A stretch of 64,000 bases of DNA, taken from the NCBI GenBank assembly GCA_017451225.1, contig JAFSPZ010000016.1, forward strand, positions 1 through 64,000, in the 5' to 3' direction. This DNA is from Muribaculaceae bacterium (GTDB lineage: Bacteria; Bacteroidota; Bacteroidia; Bacteroidales; Muribaculaceae). The notes under the pieces are model-generated. The model saw nothing but the letters and a program-made list of their open reading frames with translations. It was not told where the DNA came from and did not search any database. The translations under genes were made by a program, and so were the position numbers. Shown in pieces: positions 25,146 through 34,186 of this stretch (its first letter is position 1; each line of letters opens with the position of its first letter).

Positions 25146-26249
25146 ATGAGAAAAAGCACAATAATCCTGTTAATTGTTTCTATTTTGACCGCATGCAGCG
25201 ACAAAACGGAACAAAAGACAAAAGACCCCATAAGAGTTGACACCGAAATTGCCATGGTGGGTGCCAATGGAAAGGGAATGTCCTATGTGGGAGTTGTGGA
25301 AGAGAGCGAAGCCACTGCTGTGAGTTTCACATCAATGGGAGTTATCAAGAGAATGCTTGTCAAAGAAGGACAGATGGTGAGCAGAGGTCAGCTACTTGCC
25401 GAGATTGATGCATCAACATCGGTCAACAGTGTAGAGATTGCCAAGGCAAGTGTCAATCAATCAAAGGACATGGTCAAGCAAGCCGAAGATGCCTATGCCC
25501 AAGCCAAAGACGCCTATGACCGCATGAAGATTCTTCACGACAACGGTTCCCTGCCCGAGATTAAGTGGGTTGAAGTGGAAACAAGGATCAAACAGGCCGA
25601 GACGGCACTGAGCACAGCACGAACAGGAGTTGCATCGGCCCAAGCAACCGAGAAAATTGCTCATAAAGGCGTAGCCGACACAAGGTTGATAGCACCCGTA
25701 AGCGGTGTTGTGGGAAAGAGGCAACTTGACGTGGGAGAGACTGCCCTGCCATCGCAAGCTGTGGTGAGCATCCTCAACATCAACACCGTAAAAGTAAAAG
25801 TATCCATTCCCGAAACCGAACTAAAGAACATTGGTGCCAACACTCCGTCGGTTGTTGTTGTTGAAGCTATAAACAAATCATTCAACGGAGGGCACATTGA
25901 AAAGGGCATACAAGCCGACATCACCACACACACCTACGACATACGAATTAATGTCGCCAATCCCTCCCACTTGCTGTTGCCAGGAATGGTGGCTTCGGTT
26001 ATGTTTCCCAGCATTCAGTCAGGAATGAACGCTCATGTATTTGCGCCAGTAAATGCAGTGCAGAAGCAACCCGACGGCAGCAATTTTGTGTGGACGGTTG
26101 ACGAGCAAAACAAAGCTCATCGACGCGTGGTGACGATTGGCCACACAGCAGGCAACCGCATTGCCATTCTCGACGGCATAAGCCCCGGTGAAAGAATCAT
26201 CACCGACGGACATCAAAAACTGAGCGAAGGGTCTAAAGTGGTGTATTAA
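25146..26249 (+). CDS. RND efflux periplasmic adaptor (membrane fusion protein)
   Basis: A 367-residue lipoprotein adaptor. Start 25146 opens a lipoprotein signal with lipobox ILTAC (Cys17). The order is typical: beta-barrel strand, lipoyl half with GVIKRMLVKEGQMVSRGQLLAEID, a long alpha-hairpin coiled coil (about 105-175), the second lipoyl half with RLIAPVSGVVGKRQLDVGE, the beta-barrel domain, and a membrane-proximal domain with GHTAGNRIAILDGISPGERIITDG. It links the inner-membrane pump to the TolC-like channel. It is 9 nt before the pump gene. Confidence 0.93.
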   Translation: MRKSTIILLIVSILTACSDKTEQKTKDPIRVDTEIAMVGANGKGMSYVGVVEESEATAVSFTSMGVIKRMLVKEGQMVSRGQLLAEIDASTSVNSVEIAKASVNQSKDMVKQAEDAYAQAKDAYDRMKILHDNGSLPEIKWVEVETRIKQAETALSTARTGVASAQATEKIAHKGVADTRLIAPVSGVVGKRQLDVGETALPSQAVVSILNINTVKVKVSIPETELKNIGANTPSVVVVEAINKSFNGGHIEKGIQADITTHTYDIRINVANPSHLLLPGMVASVMFPSIQSGMNAHVFAPVNAVQKQPDGSNFVWTVDEQNKAHRRVVTIGHTAGNRIAILDGISPGERIITDGHQKLSEGSKVVY

Positions 26250-26258
26250 GATTAAGCT

Positions 26259-29200
26259 ATGGGAAAAAGAATGAACTGGCTCAAATGGCCACTGGAACAC
26301 TACCCCATTTCGTTGCTCATCGTGGGCATCTTGTTTGTGATGGGAATTTATGGCATGTATGTCATGCCTAAAGATGAATTTCCACACGTCACTGTGCGTC
26401 AAGGTGTGGTAGTGGCGGTCTATCCTGGAGCCACAACAGAAGAAGTGGAACAGCAAGTCACCCGACCGCTGGAGCGATACCTTTTCACCTATGGCGAAGT
26501 GAACCGCGACAAGACTACAACCACTTCGCAAAACGGCATGTGCTTCGCAATGGTGAAACTCAATGACAATGTGAACAACAAAGACGAAGTATGGAGCAAG
26601 ATAAAGCATGGCCTAAACTCATTCAAGGCACAATTGCCCTCGGGAGTGCTTGGCCTTGTAGTCAACGACGACTTCGGCAACACCTCGGCTTTGCTCATTG
26701 CCATCGACAGCAAGCAACGCACTTACCGTGAGCTGAAACAGTACAGCGACGAGATAAGCGACAGGCTGCGACGAATTCCTTCGGTTGCCAACGTGAAAAT
26801 CTATGGAGAGAAGAAGGAACAAATCAGTCTGCACATTGACCGCCAGCGGCTTCAAGCCTACGGCATCAACGAGCAGATGCTCTTCTCGCAACTGCAGTCC
26901 CAAGGCCTCACCACGATGAGCGGCAGCATCAGCAATGCCAACCAGCAAGTGCCCATTCATGTGGAGTCGACCGGAAACAGTGTGGAAGAAATAGCCAATC
27001 AAATAATCTATTCCGACCCCGTCACCGCCAAGGTTGTAAGGGTGAGGGACATCGACAGTGTGACGAGAGAATATGACTCACAAACAAGCCGCATTGAACA
27101 GGACGGACACCCATGCATTCTCTTGTCGATGGAAATGTCGCCAGGAAACAATGTGCTGCAATACGGCCGCGAAGTCGAGAAAGTGCTCAACGACTACCGT
27201 AAAAACGAACTGCCCCAGGACGTGAATGTGACTCGCATCGCCGACAAGCCAAAGGTTGTGGCTCAAAGTGTGAGCGATTTCTTGCGAGACCTCCTCATAT
27301 CAATGCTTATCATCATCCTGGTGATGATGGTTCTTTTCCCGCTGCGCTCGGCAGTAGTAGCGGCAATAACCATACCTTTGAGTACATTTGTCTCGGTAGC
27401 CATCATGTACATGATTGGCGTCGAGCTCAACATAGTTACACTGGCAGCCCTGATTGTGGTGCTGGGAATGATTGTTGACAACAGCATTGTGGTCATTGAC
27501 GGATATCTTGAGTATCTCAACAAAGGCTACGAGCCCAAGCGGGCAGCCATCGACTCGGCTAAGCAGTACTTCATGCCCATGCTGCTTGCCACAATGTGCA
27601 TCTCCATCATCTTCTATCCTTTCTTGATAACAATGAAGGGGACTTTCTATGACGCGTTAAAAGACTTCCCTGCCACCATTACCATCAATCTCATGATTTC
27701 GCTCTTCATCGCTGTGATGGTCATCCCGTTCCTTGAAGTGCGCATCATCAAGCCCGGCAAGGTGAAAACCAGTGGCAATGCCATCACCAACGGGGTGCAA
27801 AAGGCCTACAACCGAGTGCTGAAATTCACTTTCAGGCACCCATGGCTCACTATATTGGGAGGAATCGCAGTCATACTATTTTCTTCGGTCATTATTCCAA
27901 CTCTCAAGATACGTCTTTTCCCCTATGCCGACCGCGACCAATTTGCCGTCGAAGTGTTTCTCCCCGACGGGAAAGGCATTTCCGATACCGAGCACATTGC
28001 CGACTCGGTTTATAACGTATTGAAAAAGGACAAAAACGTTGTGGGTATAACTAGCTTCATTGGGTGCTCATCGCCAAGATTCATGGATGCCTACGCTCCA
28101 CAGATGGCAGGCGACAACTATGCTCAATTTATTGTGAACACCAAGTCAAACAAAGCCACACTTGAGTTACTGTCGAAATATCAGCCCAAGTTGAGCGAAG
28201 CTTTCCCCGATGCCTACGTCAAGTTCAAACGCCTTGATTATCTTGAAGTGAACGAGCTGGAATATCGCTTCTATGGCGACAACATCGACTCGCTGCACGT
28301 GGTATCGGAGCGCCTGATGGAACGCATGCGACCGATGCCCGAGCTTGAATGGGTGCACACCGATTATTTCCAGCCTTACCCGCTTGTGAACGTCCAGCTC
28401 GACCCCACCCAAGCAGCACAGCTTGGAATCACCCGAACCACAGCTCAACTCACTCTCGGCGCCATGACCAGCAACCTCAAGGTGGGACAGGTGTGGGAAG
28501 GCAATTACGACTTGCCCGTTATCGTCAAGGACGATGCCACGCTCTCGTTCTCAAGCATTAAAGACATTGGGCTGACATCCACTAGCTCGGCTCTCATGGG
28601 CAACATCGACAGCAAGAACACCACAATTCCACTCAGGCAAGTGGCCACAGTCGTGCCCAAGTGGAGCGAGAGCCGCATCACGCACCGCGGCGGTGAACGA
28701 TGCATCACTGTCATGGCACAGTTTGCCCAAGGAGTGTACACCGCTCCAATTGAGAAGAAAATCGCTAAAATCATGCAAACCGAAATCGACCTGCCTCAAG
28801 GCGTCAGGACCGAGGTGGGTGGTGAGATAGAATATGGCGACGAGGCTCTTCCACAGATTTTTGGCGGCATTGCCATTGCCATCGTCATCGTATTCTTCTT
28901 CTTGTTGTTCAACTTCAAGAAGTATGGAATCACTCTGGTTTGCATCTCTGCTCTGGGGCTGATGATTCCAGGGACTCTAATTGGACTGGGACTGATGGAC
29001 CGTGACCTTGGCCTAACTTCCATTTTTGGTCTCATCACGCTCATGGGTATAATAATGAGAAACGAGATACTCATCTTTGAACACGCCAACGACCTGATTA
29101 AAAAACACATCGAAGAGCATGGCGACTGGAAAGTGGATCGACGGGCCTACAACAAAGCCGTCAAGCGCGCCGCCTATGAGGCCGGAAAGCGACGCATGGT

Positions 29201-29372
29201 ACCCATCTTCCTCACCACTGCCACTACAGCAGTGGGCGTTGTGCCCATGATCATTGCTCAATCTTCATTCTGGATGCCAGTGGGTGTAACCATCTTTGCC
29301 GGAGGCATCGGGGCTCTGATTCTTGTTGTCACTATGCTGCCGGTAATTTATTGGAAAACAAACTTAAAATAA
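26259..29372 (+). CDS. RND efflux pump permease (AcrB/HAE family)
   Basis: A 1037-residue inner-membrane proton/drug antiporter with 12 predicted helices and two large periplasmic loops. The start MNWLKWPLEHYPISLLIVGILFVMG is the first helix, followed by the porter domain with YPGATTEEVEQQVTRPLE. The first membrane block around 345-500 has GMIVDNSIVVIDGYLE, which contains the conserved acidic TM4 positions. The second half repeats this with GLITLMGIIMRNEILIFEHAND. Length fits the family. Substrates cannot be inferred. It is flanked by its adaptor and channel genes with gaps of 9 and 7 nt. Confidence 0.95.
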   Translation: MGKRMNWLKWPLEHYPISLLIVGILFVMGIYGMYVMPKDEFPHVTVRQGVVVAVYPGATTEEVEQQVTRPLERYLFTYGEVNRDKTTTTSQNGMCFAMVKLNDNVNNKDEVWSKIKHGLNSFKAQLPSGVLGLVVNDDFGNTSALLIAIDSKQRTYRELKQYSDEISDRLRRIPSVANVKIYGEKKEQISLHIDRQRLQAYGINEQMLFSQLQSQGLTTMSGSISNANQQVPIHVESTGNSVEEIANQIIYSDPVTAKVVRVRDIDSVTREYDSQTSRIEQDGHPCILLSMEMSPGNNVLQYGREVEKVLNDYRKNELPQDVNVTRIADKPKVVAQSVSDFLRDLLISMLIIILVMMVLFPLRSAVVAAITIPLSTFVSVAIMYMIGVELNIVTLAALIVVLGMIVDNSIVVIDGYLEYLNKGYEPKRAAIDSAKQYFMPMLLATMCISIIFYPFLITMKGTFYDALKDFPATITINLMISLFIAVMVIPFLEVRIIKPGKVKTSGNAITNGVQKAYNRVLKFTFRHPWLTILGGIAVILFSSVIIPTLKIRLFPYADRDQFAVEVFLPDGKGISDTEHIADSVYNVLKKDKNVVGITSFIGCSSPRFMDAYAPQMAGDNYAQFIVNTKSNKATLELLSKYQPKLSEAFPDAYVKFKRLDYLEVNELEYRFYGDNIDSLHVVSERLMERMRPMPELEWVHTDYFQPYPLVNVQLDPTQAAQLGITRTTAQLTLGAMTSNLKVGQVWEGNYDLPVIVKDDATLSFSSIKDIGLTSTSSALMGNIDSKNTTIPLRQVATVVPKWSESRITHRGGERCITVMAQFAQGVYTAPIEKKIAKIMQTEIDLPQGVRTEVGGEIEYGDEALPQIFGGIAIAIVIVFFFLLFNFKKYGITLVCISALGLMIPGTLIGLGLMDRDLGLTSIFGLITLMGIIMRNEILIFEHANDLIKKHIEEHGDWKVDRRAYNKAVKRAAYEAGKRRMVPIFLTTATTAVGVVPMIIAQSSFWMPVGVTIFAGGIGALILVVTMLPVIYWKTNLK

Positions 29373-29379
29373 TAGCTTT

Positions 29380-30720
29380 ATGAGACTTTTCTTTTCATTA
29401 GGAATATGTGCATTATATTTCTCACTGGGCATAGCTCAACCTTCTTATAATCTTGAGCAATTGTATGAACTGGCACGGCACAACAACTATGCCGTCAAAA
29501 CAGCCCATCATAACATTGAAGCGGCACAATTGCAACGAAAAGAAGCTTTCACCAATTATTTCCCTAACGTGAGTGCTACAGGAATGTGGTTCAACGCTAA
29601 CAAAGGAATGGCCGAGACCACAATCTATCCCCAAGAATTCATCCCGCAAGAACTGGGCATGGCGCTTGCTCAAAGCATGCCTCCCGAGTCTCTCGCTGCC
29701 CTTGCCAACCCTATCGAAGTGTCGATGATGAAGAATGGCACTATAGCCTCGGTGACTGCTGTTCAACCCGTCTTTGCAGGTGGAAGAATCATCAACGGCA
29801 ACCGTCTTGCCAAGTTGGGCGAAGACGTTAGTCTTCTTCAGCTTGAGATGTCGGAAAAAGAGGTAGAGAGGAATGTAGAGAAATACTTCTGGCAACTGGC
29901 ATCGCTACAAGAAAAACTTAAAACTATCCATGTTGCACAGACCTATCTCGACACTATACACAAGGATGCCAGTCTTGCTGTGCAAGTGGGAGTGGCAATG
30001 CGCAACGATTTACTGCAAGTGCAACTGCGTCAGAATGATTTGGCAAGCCAAAAGATGAAACTCAACAATGCCATCTCAATAGTGAAAATGCTAATGACGC
30101 AATATTGTGGATTGAAAGACACGGCATTTGTGATAACCTACGACAATGAGGTTTTGCCACCAGCAACTTTTAAAGTGAACCACAATCTTGCCGTGACAAG
30201 CACTCCCGAGCACAAACTCCTCGCCAAGCAAGTCGAGGCTGCTAAGCTACAAGAGAAGATAACATGGGGAGAAAATCTGCCTTCGGTTGCCGTTGGCGCT
30301 GGATACAACTTTCACAATTTGCTTGATAAAAACCACAGTTTTGCCATGGTCTTCGCCACTGTGAGCATACCCATTTCGGGATGGTGGAGTGGGTCACATG
30401 CCACCAAAAGAAGCAAAATTGAGACTCTTAAAGCTCAAGAACAGCTCACAGAGAACACACAATTGCTCATCATTGGCATGGAGAATGCCTGGAATGGCGT
30501 TGAAGAAGCCTACAACCAGCTGCAACTGGCGCAACTCAGCATTGAGCAGGCAAGTGAGAACTTGAGGCTCAACAAAGACTATTACCATGCCGGAATATCC
30601 AAAATGTCGGACCTGCTCGAAGCGCAACTGCTATATCAGCAAGCATGCGACCAGCGCACCGATGCTTTTATCGACTATCAAACCAAAATGCTGGAATATA
30701 GACATGCCACCGGTGACTGA
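29380..30720 (+). CDS. TolC family outer-membrane efflux channel
   Basis: A 446-residue outer-membrane factor. A signal peptide (1-19) is followed by two repeats of long coiled helices and beta strands, with VKTAHHNIEAAQLQRKEA near 39-56 and the paired segment EAAKLQEKITWGENLPSVAVGAG near 286-308. Conserved-type VFAGGRIINGNRLAKLGED marks the first beta-helix boundary. It completes the tripartite pump with the two upstream genes; no further gene follows on this strand. Confidence 0.93.
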   Translation: MRLFFSLGICALYFSLGIAQPSYNLEQLYELARHNNYAVKTAHHNIEAAQLQRKEAFTNYFPNVSATGMWFNANKGMAETTIYPQEFIPQELGMALAQSMPPESLAALANPIEVSMMKNGTIASVTAVQPVFAGGRIINGNRLAKLGEDVSLLQLEMSEKEVERNVEKYFWQLASLQEKLKTIHVAQTYLDTIHKDASLAVQVGVAMRNDLLQVQLRQNDLASQKMKLNNAISIVKMLMTQYCGLKDTAFVITYDNEVLPPATFKVNHNLAVTSTPEHKLLAKQVEAAKLQEKITWGENLPSVAVGAGYNFHNLLDKNHSFAMVFATVSIPISGWWSGSHATKRSKIETLKAQEQLTENTQLLIIGMENAWNGVEEAYNQLQLAQLSIEQASENLRLNKDYYHAGISKMSDLLEAQLLYQQACDQRTDAFIDYQTKMLEYRHATGD

Positions 30721-30786
30721 TGTCGTGCACATGTCAACGGCTTTTGTTTGTGGTGAACAGGATTAGTTTCACTCAACTCTCCAGCG

Positions 30787-31452
30787 TTACTTTTTTCTAA
30801 GCATCAGCAGTGCTATCATGCCTGCCAGTACGTTGGCAACGAAGGCGGCCCCTATCAGCAGCAAGACGACTACCAAGCTGGTAAGCGCCGAAAGGCCTCC
30901 AAGTAGCATACCTGCGTACAACATGGGCATGACCATCACCAGAGGCTGAGCCATCGACCTCACTTGAGGCAATATACTCTCACGCCATGACATGTTGGGG
31001 GTGTGTTCTCCATGCATGCTGCGCTGGTAGTTCAGAATGGTCTGCAGCATCGAAGCCGTCAAGCAAGCCATCAGCACCGAATAGACTGTTAGAAAAACAC
31101 TTGTCGGCAGACACAGCATCGCACTGCCTGCTACCACCATACTGCCTGCCAACATCGAAACAGCAACAGGCACAAGCATCTTTTTCCACATGGATTGAAA
31201 CGGATAGAGACACCAGCCTATCGACAGTATCACTACCAGCAGATACCAAAGCAGATAGGCCCACCAGGCATTCGTCTGATAGACCAGCCACACGACGGCA
31301 ACCACTACAGCCATCTGCGCCACTGTCGCTCCAAATATCACCAACATGCGTTTCAGCATCTTCCTGTCGATGAAGACAAACGCTATTATCGCTGCAACCA
31401 CTAAAGAGGCAACCAGTACTGCGCCCCACAGGGAGATTTCTTTTACTATCAT
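30787..31452 (-). CDS. FetB/UPF0014-like permease, orphan
   Basis: A 221-residue protein with about six membrane helices. The layout (helices at about 7-29, 37-57, 63-81, 92-110, 112-135 and 180-215) and the segment PQVRSMAQPLVMVMPMLYAGMLLGGLSA near the C-terminus resemble the P-x2-DS-x3-GLVxLPGMMxG region of the FetB/UPF0014 ABC permease family, but the conserved Asp and the exact LPGMM motif are replaced. No FetA-type ATPase gene is next to it. It could be a diverged FetB or an unrelated membrane protein. Confidence 0.45.
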   Translation of the reverse strand: MIVKEISLWGAVLVASLVVAAIIAFVFIDRKMLKRMLVIFGATVAQMAVVVAVVWLVYQTNAWWAYLLWYLLVVILSIGWCLYPFQSMWKKMLVPVAVSMLAGSMVVAGSAMLCLPTSVFLTVYSVLMACLTASMLQTILNYQRSMHGEHTPNMSWRESILPQVRSMAQPLVMVMPMLYAGMLLGGLSALTSLVVVLLLIGAAFVANVLAGMIALLMLRKK

Positions 31453-31554
31453 ATAATCTGTGTGAGTTGTATAAATTGCTGGAAAATGAGCCTGTTTTTT
31501 ATCTTGTGTTTTGGGCAGCTCTTTTTCCTGTTATTGCCAAGTGAATCGAGAATC

Positions 31555-32646
31555 TTACATGGGCTGGATGGTAGCGACAATATACTCGGAGCGTGTGCCT
31601 ATGCGGAACTTGCCACCCCATATGCCGATACCTGAGCTCACATAGTAGCGTGTGCAGCCCCTGTGATAGAACCCCCAAGCCTTCTCATACATGCGATGCA
31701 CCATCAAGCTGACAGGCCACACTTGCCCCTCGTGGGTGTGACCACTGAACTGGAAATCGACTCCGGCCTTTTGTGCTTCCTCGAGTTTGTAGGGCTGGTG
31801 GTCGAGAAGAATGATGAATTTTGAGCTATCGGCCCCCGCGAGCAAGTGCTTGAGCGGACGGCGCGCGCGACTGAAACGGTCATCCCTGCCCACTATCACC
31901 AGGTCACCCACGGTGATTGTGGAATCGCGCAACAGTGTGATTCCTGCCCGCTTGTAAAAATCGAGCGACCTGTCGATTCCAGTAATGTACTCATGGTTTC
32001 CCAAGCATGCCAGCACAGGAGCGTTAAGCCGATGGAAATCGGCCGCCACGTTTTCTTCAAGCAATGGGCGGACATATCCGTCAATGATGTCACCCGCCAC
32101 GAGAATCAAGTCGGGCTTCTCGTCGTTAATCATCTTTACCCATCGCTGCCACTCGGCCTTGCGGTTGTGATAACCCAAATGCAAGTCGCTAACCATAACC
32201 ACCTTCACTGGCCTGGAGAGATGCTTGGCAGTGCCGAGTGCGAGCGGCTGGCGCACCTTGTTGCGGTAGTGGATATTGCCATACACGAGCAAGCCACCAA
32301 TCAGCACAGAGATTGCTCCCGCTGTCCAGACATTGCTATGTAGCCATTCTCTGGGGACCAAGTGCACAAGTCGGCCCAAGTCGAGCACCACAAACGTGAG
32401 TAGCAGATAAAGAAACACTATGAGCCAGGACGTGCTCACCTCGTAACACAACGACGCCAGCCCAAGCGGCATGCGGTCATAAATTCCGGAAAAACCCACA
32501 AAGAGCATCGCCAGCGATATCACCATGAGCGCCACAACACTCCATCGAGCCCATGCAGGCAACGGAAGCACTTGATACACATGCCATAGCACATAGACAT
32601 GAACCAGCACAGCGACCAGAGTAACAACTAAAAAGCCTATTTTCAT
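31555..32646 (-). CDS. Membrane-anchored metallophosphoesterase (YkuE/YaeI-like)
   Basis: A 363-residue protein with four or more N-terminal helices (about 3-25, 32-52, 70-95 and 106-124) and a C-terminal calcineurin-like phosphoesterase domain. The metal motifs are DLHLGYH with Asp154/His156, GDIIDG with Asp186, GNHEY at 216-220 and SGHTHEGQ near residue 308. Relatives include UDP-2,3-diacylglucosamine hydrolase-type and lipid phosphodiesterases; the substrate here is unknown. It is monocistronic, with a TAAATTTG box upstream. Confidence 0.85.
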   Translation of the reverse strand: MKIGFLVVTLVAVLVHVYVLWHVYQVLPLPAWARWSVVALMVISLAMLFVGFSGIYDRMPLGLASLCYEVSTSWLIVFLYLLLTFVVLDLGRLVHLVPREWLHSNVWTAGAISVLIGGLLVYGNIHYRNKVRQPLALGTAKHLSRPVKVVMVSDLHLGYHNRKAEWQRWVKMINDEKPDLILVAGDIIDGYVRPLLEENVAADFHRLNAPVLACLGNHEYITGIDRSLDFYKRAGITLLRDSTITVGDLVIVGRDDRFSRARRPLKHLLAGADSSKFIILLDHQPYKLEEAQKAGVDFQFSGHTHEGQVWPVSLMVHRMYEKAWGFYHRGCTRYYVSSGIGIWGGKFRIGTRSEYIVATIQPM

Positions 32647-32674
32647 CGGTTGAAATTTTCTTTGTTTTTAGGTG

Positions 32675-32682
32675 CAAATTTA
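32675..32682 (-). promoter_or_regulatory. Putative -7 box of the metallophosphoesterase gene
   Basis: TAAATTTG on the minus strand, 28 nt before the start codon. The -33 box is unclear. Confidence 0.45.
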
Positions 32683-32735
32683 GTCATTTTAATTTTTATT
32701 CACGTCACGGGAGCTGATTTTTCAAGATTATTCAT

Positions 32736-32743
32736 TATTTTTG
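32736..32743 (+). promoter_or_regulatory. Putative -7 box of the nitroreductase gene
   Basis: TATTTTTG lies 18 nt before ATG 32762. No TTTG at the usual distance. Confidence 0.5.
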
Positions 32744-32761
32744 TCCCAAATTTATTGAATT

Positions 32762-33364
32762 ATGACAAATTTGAAATTTTTCGTTTTAGGGACAATAACG
32801 CTTATGGCAAGTTTTTCAATCAACGCCGAGGTGCTTCCAGCACCACAAACCACCGGTGGCCAGCCACTCATGAAAGTGATGAGTGAGCGCAAGTCGAGCC
32901 GTGACTACCAGGAGAACCAAACCGTGTCGAAGCAAGACCTGAGCAACATGCTCTGGGCCGCTTGGGGCGTGACACACGACGGCAAACACACAATAGCAAC
33001 AGCAATGAACCGACAGGAACTGGTGCTCTATGTTGTGACACCCACCGAGGCAAGCCGCTACAACCCCGAAGCCAACACTCTCACTGTAGTTAATACTGGC
33101 GACTTCCGCAAGCTCACGACCTTGCAGGACTTTGCCGCAATAGCCCCTATCAACATAGTGATTGCTGTTGACACAAGCAAGCAGGACCGCCCCGAGTTCC
33201 AAGGCTACACGGCAGGAGCTGCTTCTCAAAACATTTACCTCTATTGCGCTCAAGCCGGGCTAAAGTCGGTAGTGCGCGCAGGCTTCGACCGAGAGAAACT
33301 GCCTCAGGCACTCAAGTTGCCTGCCAACGAGCGCATTATGTTTGTTCAAACAGTAGGCAAATAA
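32762..33364 (+). CDS. Exported nitroreductase/SagB-type FMN oxidoreductase
   Basis: A 200-residue nitroreductase-fold protein. The FMN-binding MSERKSSRDYQENQTVSKQDLSNMLWAAWGV (about residues 40-70) and the C-terminal AGLKSVVRAGFD are the family marks; the short form is close to SagB/ThcOx-like nitroreductases. The first 22 residues are a Sec-type signal peptide (ending INA), unusual for a flavoprotein, since FMN is made in the cytoplasm. The substrate is unknown. A DUF5715 lipoprotein gene follows after 25 nt. Confidence 0.85.
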   Translation: MTNLKFFVLGTITLMASFSINAEVLPAPQTTGGQPLMKVMSERKSSRDYQENQTVSKQDLSNMLWAAWGVTHDGKHTIATAMNRQELVLYVVTPTEASRYNPEANTLTVVNTGDFRKLTTLQDFAAIAPINIVIAVDTSKQDRPEFQGYTAGAASQNIYLYCAQAGLKSVVRAGFDREKLPQALKLPANERIMFVQTVGK

Positions 33365-33389
33365 TTCTTTATAACTAAAAAGACTTATT

Positions 33390-34157
33390 ATGCCCAGAGC
33401 AAAATCAATCTTAGCGTTCATCGTTGCTCTTGCAGCGGTGACACTACTGACGCAATCTTGTAAAGAGGAACAGAACTATCACGATTATTTGGACCAGAGC
33501 CAGCTTGATGTGATAGCACAGATTGGGAAAACACACCCCTCCGTGCAGGACCATCATCTCGACTTAGACACCAACTGGAAGGACGCCAATGGCGACCACC
33601 ACATTCTCATTGACCCATTACCCGACAGCTACGACAGCATCTTTGTCGACTACAACGCTGTGCAGATTCCTTATGCCGAGAAAAACGGCATCGAGCCCAT
33701 AAGAAACTTCCACGATGCCTACCGACTGAGGCAGCCATTGGTGAGAATCGAAACTTGCGAGGCCTATTATCTTGACTCGCTCACTCACTCCATGCCATTC
33801 TTGGTGCCCAAGGCGGCAAAGCTGCTCGAAGAGATAGGATGCGCCTTTGCCGACTCGGTGATGGCCCACGGCGGAAGCCAATATCGCATTGTAGTAACAA
33901 GCTGCACGCGCTCCCTCTACACCGTGAGCAAGCTGTTGAGGGTCAATCGCAATGCCACGCCACGCTCATGCCACATGTATGGCACCACTTTCGACTTGAG
34001 CTGGACACATTACGAACCTTACAACAACGACTACCGCATCAACCGGGAAGACTTGAAAAATATCCTGGGGCATGTGCTGCTCGACTTCAGGAACAAGAAC
34101 CGATGCACCGTCCTTCACGAGAAGGGACAGTGCTGTTTCCACATCACAGTAAAATAA
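33390..34157 (+). CDS. DUF5715 lipoprotein with M15-type peptidase metal motif
   Basis: This 255-residue protein has a lipoprotein-like signal (LLTQSC, Cys24). The C-terminal domain, from about residue 120, looks like the Bacteroidales DUF5715 family. It contains SCHMYGTTFDLSW, which fits the SxHxxGxxxD zinc-ligand motif of M15 D,D-/L,D-carboxypeptidases, a preceding RIVVTSCTRS segment like the substrate-binding arginine strand, and a final HEKGQCCFHITVK supplying a third histidine. I infer a periplasmic murein peptidase or a relative; activity is not established for the family to my knowledge. Confidence 0.7.
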   Translation: MPRAKSILAFIVALAAVTLLTQSCKEEQNYHDYLDQSQLDVIAQIGKTHPSVQDHHLDLDTNWKDANGDHHILIDPLPDSYDSIFVDYNAVQIPYAEKNGIEPIRNFHDAYRLRQPLVRIETCEAYYLDSLTHSMPFLVPKAAKLLEEIGCAFADSVMAHGGSQYRIVVTSCTRSLYTVSKLLRVNRNATPRSCHMYGTTFDLSWTHYEPYNNDYRINREDLKNILGHVLLDFRNKNRCTVLHEKGQCCFHITVK

Positions 34158-34186
34158 ATTTTCTTTCATAAACCATATATAACAAC

